Source: Bacillota bacterium
Lineage (GTDB): Bacteria > Bacillota_C > Negativicutes > Sporomusales > Sporomusaceae
Reading direction: 5' to 3'
DNA length: 11,495 nt
NCBI GenBank assembly: GCA_023441125.1
Contig: JAEZQV010000303.1
Coordinates: forward strand, 1 to 11,495
How positions within the stretch are numbered: position 1 is the stretch's first letter; every line of letters begins with the position of its first letter. Made by a program: the position numbers and the translations under genes. Below are positions 1-7,563 of this stretch, in pieces. The notes under the pieces were generated by a model. That model had not been told where the DNA came from. It saw only the letters and a list, made by a program, of their open reading frames with translations, and searched no databases.

Positions 1-264
1 CTCCCGCACCCGTCCCATCTTTTTTTCAACCGCCAGGCAGACGTCAAGCAGTTCCAAGGGCAATAAATCGGTCTTTATCGCAATTACCGCATTAATAAAA
101 CTCGGCTGTTCCTTTAAGCCTACCGGCTCGGTTTCGTAAAGTGAAGATATCTTGTCGACGGTAATGCGCGGATGACTGGCTAACAGCTTAATGGCGGTGG
201 CAATATTATCTTCCCGGGAAGTGTTGTTATTACCGATGTTAGATCCCAAACCCAAAACAATCAT
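1..264 (-). CDS. folK: FolK, 2-amino-4-hydroxy-6-hydroxymethyldihydropteridine pyrophosphokinase (N-terminal part, cut by window edge)
   Basis: This gene encodes the enzyme that transfers pyrophosphate from ATP to 6-hydroxymethyl-7,8-dihydropterin, giving the substrate for dihydropteroate synthase. Eighty-eight codons are visible. They begin MIVLGLGSNIGN, the family's N-terminal strand and glycine turn. Around residues 40-60 comes SSLYETEPVG followed by QPSFINAV, the conserved pterin-binding part of HPPK. The family is usually about 160 residues, so the ATP-binding arginines and the C-terminal DIDIL-type motif lie beyond position 1. The ATG at 262-264 overlaps the folB stop codon as ATGA, which indicates translational coupling. 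It is the last visible gene of the folP-folB-folK operon. The identification is secure from sequence motifs and neighbours; nothing can be said about its 3' end. Confidence 0.93.
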   Translation of the reverse strand, partial: MIVLGLGSNIGNNNTSREDNIATAIKLLASHPRITVDKISSLYETEPVGLKEQPSFINAVIAIKTDLLPLELLDVCLAVEKKMGRVRE

Positions 265-629
265 TGTCCACGTCTCCGGACAGCTTCCACTTCGACATAA
301 TCCAGGGCGGCCGCAATAGGCACCGAAGGCTTCCGCACCCTGACGGCAACTTCCTCCACCCTAGGCTGTAACCGCAAAACCTCCCCGGCAATATGGTAAG
401 ACAGCGCCTCCAGCAGTTGAAACCGCTGGTGCTCGACAATATCTTTGGTATGATTATATACAGACACATAGTCCACGGTTTCTTCCAGTTGGTCACTTTT
501 ACCGGCTTGCTCAAGGTTGCCTTTCATATCTATATCAACATAAAATCGTTGTCCCAGTTCCCGCTCGAATTCATATACCCCATGAAAGCCATAAAACACC
601 ATGTTTTTTATTGAAACTCTATGACTCAT
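261..629 (-). CDS. folB: FolB, dihydroneopterin aldolase
   Basis: This 122-residue protein has the usual length for the family. The enzyme cleaves 7,8-dihydroneopterin to 6-hydroxymethyl-7,8-dihydropterin and glycolaldehyde in cytosolic folate synthesis, and known members form octameric rings. Visible family features are the N-terminal VFYGFHGVYEFER segment with the GQRF turn (residues 11-29), the TVDYVSVY segment holding the conserved tyrosine at residue 54, and VRKPSVPI with the conserved lysine at residue 100. The ATG start is preceded by AGGGGG with six bases of spacing. This site lies over the last codons of folP, only three bases upstream, so folB translation is probably coupled to folP. 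Its stop codon overlaps the folK start. I see no missing key residue. Confidence 0.95.
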   Translation of the reverse strand: MSHRVSIKNMVFYGFHGVYEFERELGQRFYVDIDMKGNLEQAGKSDQLEETVDYVSVYNHTKDIVEHQRFQLLEALSYHIAGEVLRLQPRVEEVAVRVRKPSVPIAAALDYVEVEAVRRRGQ

Positions 630-632
630 AAT

Positions 633-1841
633 TTACCCCCTTCGATATTTGGCATTAACCATAGCATCTGTCATCCGCGCAATACGGGCGATCGGTTTTA
701 CATCATGCACCCGGACAATGTTTGCTCCTTTGGCAATCCCCCAGGCTACAGTCGCACCGGTTCCTTCCACCCGGTCGGTGGCAGGCGCGTCCAGGATTTC
801 ACCGATAAACCGTTTGCGCGAAGTCCCCAGTAATACCGGGCACCCCAGTGATTTAAGCTCTTCCAGCCGAGCCATTACAACTAAATTATCGTCAGGTTTC
901 TTGCCAAACCCAATACCTGGATCAAGAATAAAATTATCAAAGTTAATACCGGCAGCTTGGCCCAGGTCAATGCTGTGCCGTAAAAACTCCAGAATATGTG
1001 CCATTATATCCCGCTGGTATTCTGTGCCTTCCTGGTTGTGCATAATGACAACCGGTGCATTGTATTCGGCGACAACGTTGGCCATATCGGGGTCAAATTG
1101 CAACCCCCAGATATCATTGATGATGTGTGCCCCGGCCCGAAGCGCTTCCCGGGCCACCTTGGCTTTATACGTATCAATCGAAACCGGTACACTGGAAATA
1201 TCCAGAACTTTTTCTAAAACAGGCATCAGCCTGTCCAGTTCTTCTTCAGCTGAGATCGTTTGTGAGCCGTAAGGCCGGGTTGACTCGGCCCCTACGTCAA
1301 TAATATCCGCGCCGTCACGAATCATCTGCTCGGCATGTTTCAGCGCCGCGTCAAGATTGTTAAATTTGCCGCCATCGGAAAAAGAATCCGGCGTGAAGTT
1401 CAAAATTCCCATCACCAGCGTTTTTTCCGGCGTAATAGTCAGAGTATGCTGGCCGAGCTGATAAGTCCGGTGTGGGAAGGTCTCGGTGGCAGTAATGATC
1501 GCCTCTAATTCTGCCGCTAATTTTTTTAAGCCCCATGGCTGCACTTTCAGCTGGGGGATAGCTTGTTTAAAGTGTTTCAGCGTACCGGTCAGCAGCACAT
1601 CCGTATATTGATTACTTAGATCGGCCGCTCCCCGGGAAACCGAGGCCTCGCCGCCTTTCGACAGAAACGTCTGTTTTAAAATCAGCGCGGCTTTACTTAA
1701 TACATTCTCCACTTTTATCGTTTTATACACCGATTTAGTAGACATAATAGCTACGCCACCGGCGTCACAGTTGATCTTTGCCAGTTCCTTACGGGCCTCT
1801 TCCTGATTTTTTATCTCAATTATACGCATATTATATTGCAT
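633..1841 (-). CDS. folP: FolP, dihydropteroate synthase with an N-terminal extension
   Basis: The enzyme condenses 6-hydroxymethyldihydropterin pyrophosphate with p-aminobenzoate to dihydropteroate and is the sulfonamide target. The 402-residue product has a full TIM-barrel domain from about residue 130: NFTPDSFSDGG (148-158), GAESTRP (184-190), SIDTYKA (221-227), NDI (242-244), MHNQ (267-270), DPGIGFGK (307-314), GTSRKRF (339-345) and RVHDV (377-381). The usual length is about 270-280 residues. The first roughly 125 residues are therefore an extra domain, which I recall from other Firmicute and some archaeal long-form synthases but to which I can assign no role. The ATG at 1839-1841 is supported by AGGGAGG with six bases of spacing, so the extension appears to be translated. 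It is the promoter-proximal gene of the operon. Confidence 0.96.
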   Translation of the reverse strand: MQYNMRIIEIKNQEEARKELAKINCDAGGVAIMSTKSVYKTIKVENVLSKAALILKQTFLSKGGEASVSRGAADLSNQYTDVLLTGTLKHFKQAIPQLKVQPWGLKKLAAELEAIITATETFPHRTYQLGQHTLTITPEKTLVMGILNFTPDSFSDGGKFNNLDAALKHAEQMIRDGADIIDVGAESTRPYGSQTISAEEELDRLMPVLEKVLDISSVPVSIDTYKAKVAREALRAGAHIINDIWGLQFDPDMANVVAEYNAPVVIMHNQEGTEYQRDIMAHILEFLRHSIDLGQAAGINFDNFILDPGIGFGKKPDDNLVVMARLEELKSLGCPVLLGTSRKRFIGEILDAPATDRVEGTGATVAWGIAKGANIVRVHDVKPIARIARMTDAMVNAKYRRG

Positions 1842-1963
1842 TGGCGTCCTCCCTATTGCAGCAAAATATAATTTTATTGTATCATAAAATTATGTAGAAT
1901 AAAGATTATTATGCAAATTTTAGCAATTTATCATTAGTTTGCAATGTTGTAGGAGGCTTATTG
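1842..1963. promoter_or_regulatory. AT-rich divergent control region between folP and the NAPRTase gene
   Basis: This spacer must hold promoters for both directions. For folP on the minus strand the best pair I find is TTGCAT (1911-1916), 16 bases, then CATAAT (1889-1894). For the plus strand TAGAAT at 1895-1900 could be a -10, but it lacks a convincing -35. The two would overlap. Between these and the downstream gene lies an inverted repeat, TGCAAA at 1912-1917 and TTTGCA at 1938-1943, a possible operator. AGGAGG at 1951-1956 is the ribosome site of the plus-strand gene. The promoters are weak matches in a very AT-rich sequence, so this is tentative. Confidence 0.3.
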
Positions 1964-3013
1964 ATGAGACAGCGCCTATCGCCTGAATTGTTTAATCTCC
2001 CTGTCGAGCAAATAAAAAGCGGCTTTTTCAGCGACAGTTACTTCGTGCGTACTCAGGAAATTTTAGTCAGGGATAATCACCGGCCCAAAGTAATTATGCA
2101 GATATTCCAACGTCAGCACGCGATTGCCTGCGGTATCGATGAAGCGATTGCCGTCATAAAAAAATGTGCGCATGATCCGGACAGTTTGCGCATTTACGCC
2201 TTGCATGACGGGGATTCAATTGAGCCATGGGAAACAGTCATGACCATTGAAGGCGATCTCGCTAATTTTTCTCATCTGGAGACAGTATATCTGGGGGCGC
2301 TGTCACGGCAAACCAAAATTGCTACCAATGTGCGTAAGGTAGTTGAGGCTGCTAATGGCAAACCGGTGCTCTTTTTTCCTTCCCGGTTTGACCATTATGC
2401 AGTACAGGCAACCGATGGCTATGCCGCACATATCGGCGGTGTTGCCGGCGTTTCCACTCCTGCCAACGGAGTATTATGGGGAGCCGAAGCACTTGGTACC
2501 ATTCCCCATGCGTTAATTGCCGCCTATGGCGGTGATACCGTCCGCGCGTCCAAGGCTTTTGACGCGCATATTGATCCGCAAATAAACCGGGTAGCCCTCG
2601 TTGATTTCGCTAATGATTGTGTCGGTACAGCCCTGGCTGTAGCCAGAGCAATGGGCAACAAGCTGTGGGCTGTTCGCCTGGATACCGCCGACAATCTTGT
2701 CGATGCATCCGTTTTACCTTATATGGGTTCTTTCAAACCTACCGGCGTTTGCCGCCAACTGGTGCTGAATGTCCGCCAGGCGCTGGACAGCGCAGGCTTT
2801 AATCACGTGAAAATAATGGTTTCCGGCGGCTTTAACGCCGAACGCATTCGCCAGTTTGAGGCAGCCAGCGTGCCTGCCGATGTCTATGCCGTAGGCAGCA
2901 GTTTATTTAATGACAATATTAACTATACGGCAGACATTGTCCTGGCCGATGGCCGTCCTTGCTCCAAAGCAGGCCGCGCCTTCCGGCCCAATCCCCGGCT
3001 GGAACTGGTATAA
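1964..3013 (+). CDS. pncB: Nicotinate phosphoribosyltransferase (NAPRTase, short form)
   Basis: The enzyme joins nicotinate to PRPP, giving nicotinate mononucleotide in the Preiss-Handler NAD salvage route. Counting from the ATG the protein has 349 residues, matching the short-form bacterial/archaeal NAPRTases rather than the longer 400-490-residue forms. Motifs include SRQT (114-117), the PSRFDH segment (139-144), GTIPHAL with the conserved histidine (178-184), VRLDT (237-241), SGGFN (287-291) and GSSLF (311-315), the last two in the phosphate-binding part of the barrel. A TTG codon directly precedes the ATG. I prefer the ATG because AGGAGG lies seven bases before it but only four before the TTG. 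The gene is transcribed alone, divergent from the folate operon, and is followed by a strong terminator. The inverted repeat upstream could bind an NAD-responsive repressor, but I cannot name one. Confidence 0.93.
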   Translation: MRQRLSPELFNLPVEQIKSGFFSDSYFVRTQEILVRDNHRPKVIMQIFQRQHAIACGIDEAIAVIKKCAHDPDSLRIYALHDGDSIEPWETVMTIEGDLANFSHLETVYLGALSRQTKIATNVRKVVEAANGKPVLFFPSRFDHYAVQATDGYAAHIGGVAGVSTPANGVLWGAEALGTIPHALIAAYGGDTVRASKAFDAHIDPQINRVALVDFANDCVGTALAVARAMGNKLWAVRLDTADNLVDASVLPYMGSFKPTGVCRQLVLNVRQALDSAGFNHVKIMVSGGFNAERIRQFEAASVPADVYAVGSSLFNDNINYTADIVLADGRPCSKAGRAFRPNPRLELV

Positions 3014-3017
3014 TAGC

Positions 3018-3069
3018 AACAAGGGCTATGGAAAACTTAGCGTTAAGCTTTCCATAGCCCTTGTTTTTT
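3018..3069 (+). terminator. Strong intrinsic terminator after the NAPRTase gene
   Basis: The left arm at 3018-3034 pairs perfectly over 17 bases with 3049-3065. One mismatch and three further pairs follow towards a six-base loop at 3039-3044. The right arm runs into six T residues (3064-3069), as expected for a Rho-independent terminator read on the plus strand. The converging TPM gene ends only about 20 bases away at 3092. Read on the minus strand the hairpin is followed by GCTATTATAC, a poor U-tract, so it may stop that transcript only partly. Confidence 0.92.
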
Positions 3070-3091
3070 CGTAGTTACGTTAGTATGCCCG

Positions 3092-3847
3092 CTACCATTT
3101 GCGGCTGGAACCGCCACCGCCGCCGGAACCGCCGCCATAGCCGCCGCCACCGCTGCCGCCGCCACGGAATCTAAGCAGCGAAAGAATGAGATAAGTAATG
3201 GAACCACCCAGAAAAACCCAATCAAAAATCAGGAGTGCCAAGACACCGGCGGCCAAGGCCAGTTGTCCCCACCATGGCAGGGAGTCCCACCAGGACTGCT
3301 TGGCGGGGGTATGGCTTCTGCCTGCTTTTGCGTCTGTCGTGATATCAGCATGATATTCCTGGGCTGCTACACTGACTAACGCCTGGTACCCGTTCCAAAT
3401 TCCTTTGCTATAATCACCGGCAGCAAAGTACGGGAGCATATAAGTATCCTGAATGGTGCCGGTTTTGGCATCATTCAGGGCCCCTTCCAATCCATAGCCC
3501 ACTTCAATCCGGGACTGCCGGTCATTGATGGCAATCAGCATTACTACACCATTGTTGAGTTCCCGGTCGCCAATCCCCCAAGTCCTCAGTACGGTCAAGG
3601 CATAGTCTTCTAGCGGAGCCCCTTCCAAGGATTTGACTGTAAGGACAACAATTTGCGCTTTCGTTTTAGCAGCCAGTTTACTGCCCAGACTGTTGATTCG
3701 GCTTTTCGTCTCGGAATCCAACACGCCGGCGTAATCCTGCACGTATATACTCTGGGTTGGTACCGGCGGAATTTGCGGCTGGGCCCAGGCGACAGTTGCC
3801 AGCAGTAAGTAGAGGACTAAAACTAACCAAGCTAACCTTTTATTCAT
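3092..3847 (-). CDS. TPM-domain (YgcG-like) membrane-anchored protein with glycine-rich tail
   Basis: This is a 251-residue member of the TPM phosphatase / YgcG family, often encoded beside LemA and linked in some species to photosystem repair or general envelope maintenance; its bacterial role is unsettled. Residues 1-22 form a signal peptide ending AWA. The TPM domain spans about 35-165, with VQDYAGVLD, the QIVVLTVKSLEG strand, NNGVVMLIAINDRQ and the RIEVGYGLEGAL segment. A hydrophobic stretch at about 194-226 should be a membrane anchor placing the TPM domain outside the cytoplasmic membrane. The tail, from about 228, is almost entirely glycine and serine and ends SSRKW, as is common in the family. 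A GAGGGG site lies seven bases before the ATG. It follows lemA by 22 bases, so the two are probably cotranscribed. Confidence 0.88.
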   Translation of the reverse strand: MNKRLAWLVLVLYLLLATVAWAQPQIPPVPTQSIYVQDYAGVLDSETKSRINSLGSKLAAKTKAQIVVLTVKSLEGAPLEDYALTVLRTWGIGDRELNNGVVMLIAINDRQSRIEVGYGLEGALNDAKTGTIQDTYMLPYFAAGDYSKGIWNGYQALVSVAAQEYHADITTDAKAGRSHTPAKQSWWDSLPWWGQLALAAGVLALLIFDWVFLGGSITYLILSLLRFRGGGSGGGGYGGGSGGGGGSSRKW

Positions 3848-3869
3848 ACATTATCCCCTCGCTGGGCAA

Positions 3870-4424
3870 TCAGAATTTAACTTGGGGAACTGCTTTAGCG
3901 CCTTCTTCTGCTTTAAAATATTCTTTCGGCCCAAAGCCCATTGCGCCCGCAAATAAACTTGTCGGCAAAGAACGGATTTTTACATTGTAAATCTGAACCG
4001 CATCATTATAATCTTTCCGGGCCACGGCGATCCGATTCTCAGTACCGCTGAGTTCATCCATGAGCGCCCGGAAATTGGCGTCCGCCTTCAGATTAGGATA
4101 ATTTTCGGCTATCACCAGCAATCTGCTAAGGGCAGAGTTCAGTTCCTCATTGGCCTGCGCTTTCCCGGCCGGACCCTGCGCGCCGGCCAGTTTTGCCCGG
4201 GCATCGGCGACCGCCTGAATAGCCTGTTGCTCATGAGCAGCATACCCTTTTACCGTATTGACCAAATTAGGAATCAAATCGGCCCGCCGCTGCAGCTGAT
4301 TCTCAATCTGGCTCCATTTGCCGTTTACGTTTTCATTCATACTCACCAGTGTATTGTAGCTGAACATGGCACTTACCAATAGCGCCCCCACAATAGCAAT
4401 AACTATCCACACAGACTTCTTCAT
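3870..4424 (-). CDS. lemA: LemA family protein
   Basis: This 184-residue protein has the normal LemA length. One N-terminal membrane helix (residues 5-22) is followed by a long alpha-helical domain. The family signatures are plain: NVNGKWSQIENQLQRRADLIPNL (about 32-54), the AENYPNLKAD segment (106-115), LSGTENRIAVARKDYNDAVQIYN (about 125-147) and the closing FGPKEYFKAEEGAK segment (164-177). The biochemical function of LemA proteins is not settled; they are membrane proteins frequently paired with TPM/YgcG proteins, exactly as here. AAAGGAGG with seven bases of spacing fixes the ATG. A promoter is visible 30-60 bases upstream, so lemA is probably the first gene of a two-gene unit. Confidence 0.93.
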   Translation of the reverse strand: MKKSVWIVIAIVGALLVSAMFSYNTLVSMNENVNGKWSQIENQLQRRADLIPNLVNTVKGYAAHEQQAIQAVADARAKLAGAQGPAGKAQANEELNSALSRLLVIAENYPNLKADANFRALMDELSGTENRIAVARKDYNDAVQIYNVKIRSLPTSLFAGAMGFGPKEYFKAEEGAKAVPQVKF

Positions 4425-4454
4425 CTGTAATCCTCCTTTATATACTCTGTATTT

Positions 4455-4483
4455 ATTATATCAATCAGGACTAAATATATCAT
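4455..4483 (-). promoter_or_regulatory. Probable sigma-A-type promoter of lemA-TPM
   Basis: Read on the minus strand there is a perfect TATAAT (4455-4460) placed 17 bases after ATGATA (4478-4483), which matches the -35 consensus at four of six positions. The predicted transcript start near 4448 gives a leader of about 24 bases with the AAAGGAGG site near its end. No hairpin terminator is seen between the comM stop at 4498 and this promoter, so some read-through from the upstream operon is possible. Confidence 0.5.
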
Positions 4484-4497
4484 CGCTGCTAAGGCAA

Positions 4498-6027
4498 TTA
4501 TTTCCTGGAAATATTTTGCAGATCATTACGGAACTGAATTGCCTCGGCAATATGCACGGCTTCAATGGGACCCGAATCGTTCAAATCAGCAATGGTCCGG
4601 GCCACTTTTATTATTCGGTCATAGCCACGGGCGCTTAAATTCATTTTGGTGAACGCCTGCTTAAGCAGATCGGCAGCGTCCGCTGTCAACTGGCACACCG
4701 CTTTAATCTGCTTATGCTGCATTTGCGCATTGGCATAAAGCCCATACCGCTTGAGGCGCTCCTGCTGAATAGCTCTTGCTTTTTCCACACGCTGCCGGAT
4801 ATCTGCTGAAGATTCCTGCGCCCTGTCTTTTACCAAATCGTTATACGCCAGCCGCGGCACCTGGATGGTAATATCCAGGCGATCGAGCAGCGGTCCGGAA
4901 ATTTTTTTCTGGTAACGGCGAATATCGGCCGGCGTACAAGAGCAATCCCGCAAAGGATCAGAGAGAAAACCGCACGGACAGGGATTGAGGGCTAATATGA
5001 GCATCACCTTTGCCGGGTAAACCAAACTGGCATTAACCCGCGAAATCGTGACTTCCCCATCTTCCAGTGGCTGGCGCAGTACTTCCAGCACCGTCCGGGG
5101 AAACTCAGGCAGCTCGTCCAGAAAAAGGACGCCGTTGTGACTGAGCGTAATTTCACCCGGCCGGGGAACACTCCCGCCGCCAATCATGCCCGCCGCTGAA
5201 ATCGTATGATGCGGACTGCGGAACGGCCGCTCGGTGACCAGACCAATATTGTTTTTGAGCATCCCGGCCACACTGTATATTTTGGTCACTTCCAAAGATT
5301 CCTGCGGCGTCATAGCCGGCAATATGGAAGGAAGTCTTTTGGCCAGCATGGTTTTACCTGAACCGGGCGGTCCCACCATCATGACATTGTGAAAGCCGGC
5401 AGCCGCAATCTCTAAAGCGCGCTTGGCGACAATCTGCCCCTGCACATCGGCAAAATCCAGTGTTGAATCAGCGCCCCGGTGTTCCGGCGGCACTGAAATC
5501 ACCGGGCTTGCTACGTCCTCACCGGTAAGATGCCTAGCAAGCTCATTTAGCGATTCAGGTGCATAGACCGCCAATTGCCCGGCTAATAACGCCTCTTGCG
5601 CATTATCCGGCGCAACAATCATATCCGGGATACTGTTATCCCAGCAATTGACCGCCATGGATAATATCCCGGAAACAGCCCGCAGCCTGCCCTCTAACGA
5701 TAGCTCCGCGGCAAAAACCTGCCGCCGGCAACTGGCCGGATTCACTTGACCGCTCGCCGCCAGAATGCCGATTGCAATCGGCAAGTCAAGCCCGGAACTG
5801 TCTTTTTTTATATCCGCAGGCGCCAGATTCACCGTTATCCGGCGAACCGGAAACTCATAGCCGCTATTTTTTATGGCGGCCCGTACCCGTTCCCGGGATT
5901 CGCGTACGGCGGTATCCGGCAAGCCGACAATATCGAAACCGGGAAGGCCGTTGGCAATATCTACTTCAACTGTTATCAGCACACCATGTAAGCCTAAAGT
6001 CGTAGAGCCAAAAGTCTGTGCAAACAC
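4498..6027 (-). CDS. comM: ComM/YifB family magnesium-chelatase-like AAA+ ATPase
   Basis: This is a 509-residue cytosolic AAA+ ATPase. Its best-studied relative, ComM of Gram-negative transformers, is a hexameric helicase promoting branch migration during natural transformation; roles in Firmicutes are less clear. The N-terminal ChlI-type domain (about 1-170) opens with the family's TFGSTTLGLHG and carries NGLPGFDIVGLPDTAVRESRERV from residue 27. The ATPase core holds Walker A GPPGSGKT (219-226), Walker B GVLFLDE (299-305), four cysteines at 350, 352, 362 and 364 in the NPCPCG...CSC segment, and SGPLLDRLD (377-385). The sensor-2 region reads SARGYDRIIKVARTIADL. Translation starts at GTG, preceded by GGGGGT seven bases upstream; no ATG fits the conserved N-terminus. 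It lies 20 bases after yraN and is probably the last gene of the rnhB operon. Confidence 0.93.
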   Translation of the reverse strand: MFAQTFGSTTLGLHGVLITVEVDIANGLPGFDIVGLPDTAVRESRERVRAAIKNSGYEFPVRRITVNLAPADIKKDSSGLDLPIAIGILAASGQVNPASCRRQVFAAELSLEGRLRAVSGILSMAVNCWDNSIPDMIVAPDNAQEALLAGQLAVYAPESLNELARHLTGEDVASPVISVPPEHRGADSTLDFADVQGQIVAKRALEIAAAGFHNVMMVGPPGSGKTMLAKRLPSILPAMTPQESLEVTKIYSVAGMLKNNIGLVTERPFRSPHHTISAAGMIGGGSVPRPGEITLSHNGVLFLDELPEFPRTVLEVLRQPLEDGEVTISRVNASLVYPAKVMLILALNPCPCGFLSDPLRDCSCTPADIRRYQKKISGPLLDRLDITIQVPRLAYNDLVKDRAQESSADIRQRVEKARAIQQERLKRYGLYANAQMQHKQIKAVCQLTADAADLLKQAFTKMNLSARGYDRIIKVARTIADLNDSGPIEAVHIAEAIQFRNDLQNISRK

Positions 6028-6047
6028 TGGTTACCCCCACAGTAAAA

Positions 6048-6404
6048 TTAGCTGCCAAACGCATTTTTTATATGATTACAGCGGATTGCATCCTTGGTTA
6101 TATAGACCTCCAGAATATCAAACCGGCAAGCTGCATCGTTAAGTCCGCGTTGCTTGAGAAAACAAAGCGCGGTATTTACTATTTTCTGCCGTTTCCTCAC
6201 TGTGACAGCCTCAGCAGGAAACCCGCAGGCAAGAGAGCGTCTGGTTTTAACCTCGACAAAAACCAGGCAGTCTTTGTCCTGGGCGATAATGTCTATTTCC
6301 CCTGTTCTGGCGCGATAGTTAGTGGCAATAATTTTATAGCCACGCTCACTTAAGTAGCGCGCGGCCGACTGCTCGCCCCTGTCGCCAATCGCAATGTGGT
6401 TCAT
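6048..6404 (-). CDS. yraN: YraN family (UPF0102) nuclease-fold protein
   Basis: This 118-residue protein has the usual size for the family. The sequence shows the restriction-endonuclease-like core: GDRGEQSAARYL with its conserved glutamate (7-18), GEIDII (35-40), VFVEVKTR (48-55) and RKRQKI (70-75), followed by RFDILEV (94-100). The Asp and Glu-x-Lys residues are laid out as in PD-(D/E)XK nucleases, though nuclease activity is not generally proven for YraN. The ATG is preceded by GGAGGG with five bases of spacing. It sits between the FlhB-like gene and comM with 20-base gaps each side. This clustering with rnhB and comM is common in Firmicutes and suggests a DNA metabolism role. Confidence 0.92.
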   Translation of the reverse strand: MNHIAIGDRGEQSAARYLSERGYKIIATNYRARTGEIDIIAQDKDCLVFVEVKTRRSLACGFPAEAVTVRKRQKIVNTALCFLKQRGLNDAACRFDILEVYITKDAIRCNHIKNAFGS

Positions 6405-6424
6405 ACGCTCCCTCCGGCAGCCTG

Positions 6425-6715
6425 TTATTTCAGGCGCTTGCCTATTTGCTGGTCCAGCCGGTAGATATAGGCCAGCACTTCCGCGACGGCCTGATATAAT
6501 TCCGGTGGTATCTCCCGGTCAAGTTCAACCGCCATCAGCATGCCTGTCAGTGTTTTATTCTGATAAACAGGTATGCCGTGCTCTTTGGCCGAGCTTAAAA
6601 TTTTGCCGGCAACAAAGCCGGCCCCTTTCGCCACTACCCGCGGTGCTTTATGGTCCTGTTCATCATATTTAAGGGCAACTGCTTGGGTTATATTGTCATG
6701 TTCCGGCTCAGGCAC
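6425..6715 (-). CDS. ylqH: Stand-alone FlhB C-terminal-like protein (YlqH type)
   Basis: This 96-residue protein resembles only the cytoplasmic C-terminal domain of the flagellar export protein FlhB, without its membrane part. The conserved run QAVALKYDEQDHKAPRVVAKG (residues 11-31) and the later GIPVYQNKTLTGMLM, REIPPELYQAVAEVLAYIY and LDQQ segments fit the family. In FlhB the segment before AVALKYD contains the self-cleaving NPTH; here the aligned residues are NITQ, so autocleavage is not expected. Small homologues such as Bacillus YlqH occur next to rnhB, as here; their function is unknown. The start is GTG, supported by GGGAG eight bases upstream. The gap to the rnhB stop is 28 bases and to yraN 20 bases. 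Confidence 0.85.
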   Translation of the reverse strand: MPEPEHDNITQAVALKYDEQDHKAPRVVAKGAGFVAGKILSSAKEHGIPVYQNKTLTGMLMAVELDREIPPELYQAVAEVLAYIYRLDQQIGKRLK

Positions 6716-6743
6716 CCTATCAACTCCCTCAGCGGCAAGCTAT

Positions 6744-7538
6744 TTATCCTGCATTATTATTCATTGTCATAACGGCGCCAACCGGGGAAAAACTGCGGCG
6801 ATGATATTTACACGGCCCATATTGCTGCAGGGCGTTCATATGCTCTTGTGTGCCATAGCCTTTATGCCGTTTAAATCCATACATGGGGTACTGGCAATCA
6901 AGCTCAGCCATGATTTGGTCCCGTTCCACTTTGGCAATGATCGAAGCTGCTGCAATAGAGGCGCTGATTTGGTCGCCGCTCACAATCGATTCAGACGGAA
7001 CCGCAAGCCTAGGTAGAGGCACTGCATCAATCAGCACAGCCTGTGGTGCCGGCGCCAAACCCTCAATTGCTTTATACATGCCGGCGATAGTGGCGTGATA
7101 GATATTAAGATGATCAATTATTTCCACACCGACTACAGAACGGTTAACGGCAATAGCAACCGCCTTAATTTCCTGATATAGCTTTTCCCTTTGGGCGGCT
7201 GAAAGTTTTTTGGAATCATTCAGGCCAGGCAAATAGCAGTCCGGCGGTAAAATGACAGCGCCAATGACGACAGGTCCTGCCAGCGGTCCCCGGCCGGCTT
7301 CATCGATGCCGGCAACTAGGCGATACCCTTGTTGTTGCATTACCCGTTCATATTTATACAGTGCTGCAATCCGTTCTTGCTCCTTCTGTTCCTTCTGCCG
7401 CCGGGCTTCCCATCTCTCGACAATCCGTTGTACGGAAAGACGCGCATCCTGTTTCAGCTTACTAACTGTATGTAAGGAAATATCCTGTTGCGACAACAGT
7501 GCGGTAATCTGCGCAACAGTCATCTGTGCTGTATCCAC
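6744..7538 (-). CDS. rnhB: RnhB, ribonuclease HII
   Basis: RNase HII cuts the RNA strand of RNA-DNA hybrids and removes single ribonucleotides from DNA. With the start chosen here the protein has 264 residues, close to Firmicute RnhB. Its catalytic set is visible: GIDEAGRGPLAGPV (Asp79, Glu80), LIDAVPLP (Asp171) and SGDQISASIAAASIIAKVERD (Asp189). The C-terminal YGFKRHKGYGTQEHMNAL segment is also typical. The N-terminal TVAQITALLSQQ helix region and a charged coil precede the catalytic domain, as in other Firmicutes. I chose the GTG at 7536-7538 because AGGGAGG lies eight bases upstream. The reading frame stays open upstream to an ATG at 7706, but that ATG has no ribosome site and would add a hydrophobic segment foreign to the family. 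It is the first gene of the rnhB-ylqH-yraN-comM string. Confidence 0.92.
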   Translation of the reverse strand: MDTAQMTVAQITALLSQQDISLHTVSKLKQDARLSVQRIVERWEARRQKEQKEQERIAALYKYERVMQQQGYRLVAGIDEAGRGPLAGPVVIGAVILPPDCYLPGLNDSKKLSAAQREKLYQEIKAVAIAVNRSVVGVEIIDHLNIYHATIAGMYKAIEGLAPAPQAVLIDAVPLPRLAVPSESIVSGDQISASIAAASIIAKVERDQIMAELDCQYPMYGFKRHKGYGTQEHMNALQQYGPCKYHRRSFSPVGAVMTMNNNAG

Positions 7539-7563
7539 ATTCCAGTCCTCCCTTTGTGTATGG

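Noticed and set aside
649..1272. Plus-strand open frame of 207 codons opposite folP
   Set aside because: It lies wholly inside folP on the other strand, has no recognisable motif and is serine/arginine-rich, as expected of a reverse-strand shadow of a GC-rich gene.
1961..1963. TTG as the start of the NAPRTase
   Set aside because: The adjacent ATG at 1964 has better spacing (seven bases) from AGGAGG than the TTG (four bases).
3113..3165. GCC/CCG-rich repetitive stretch as a possible repeat element
   Set aside because: It is the coding sequence of the glycine-rich tail of the TPM protein, a normal feature of that family.
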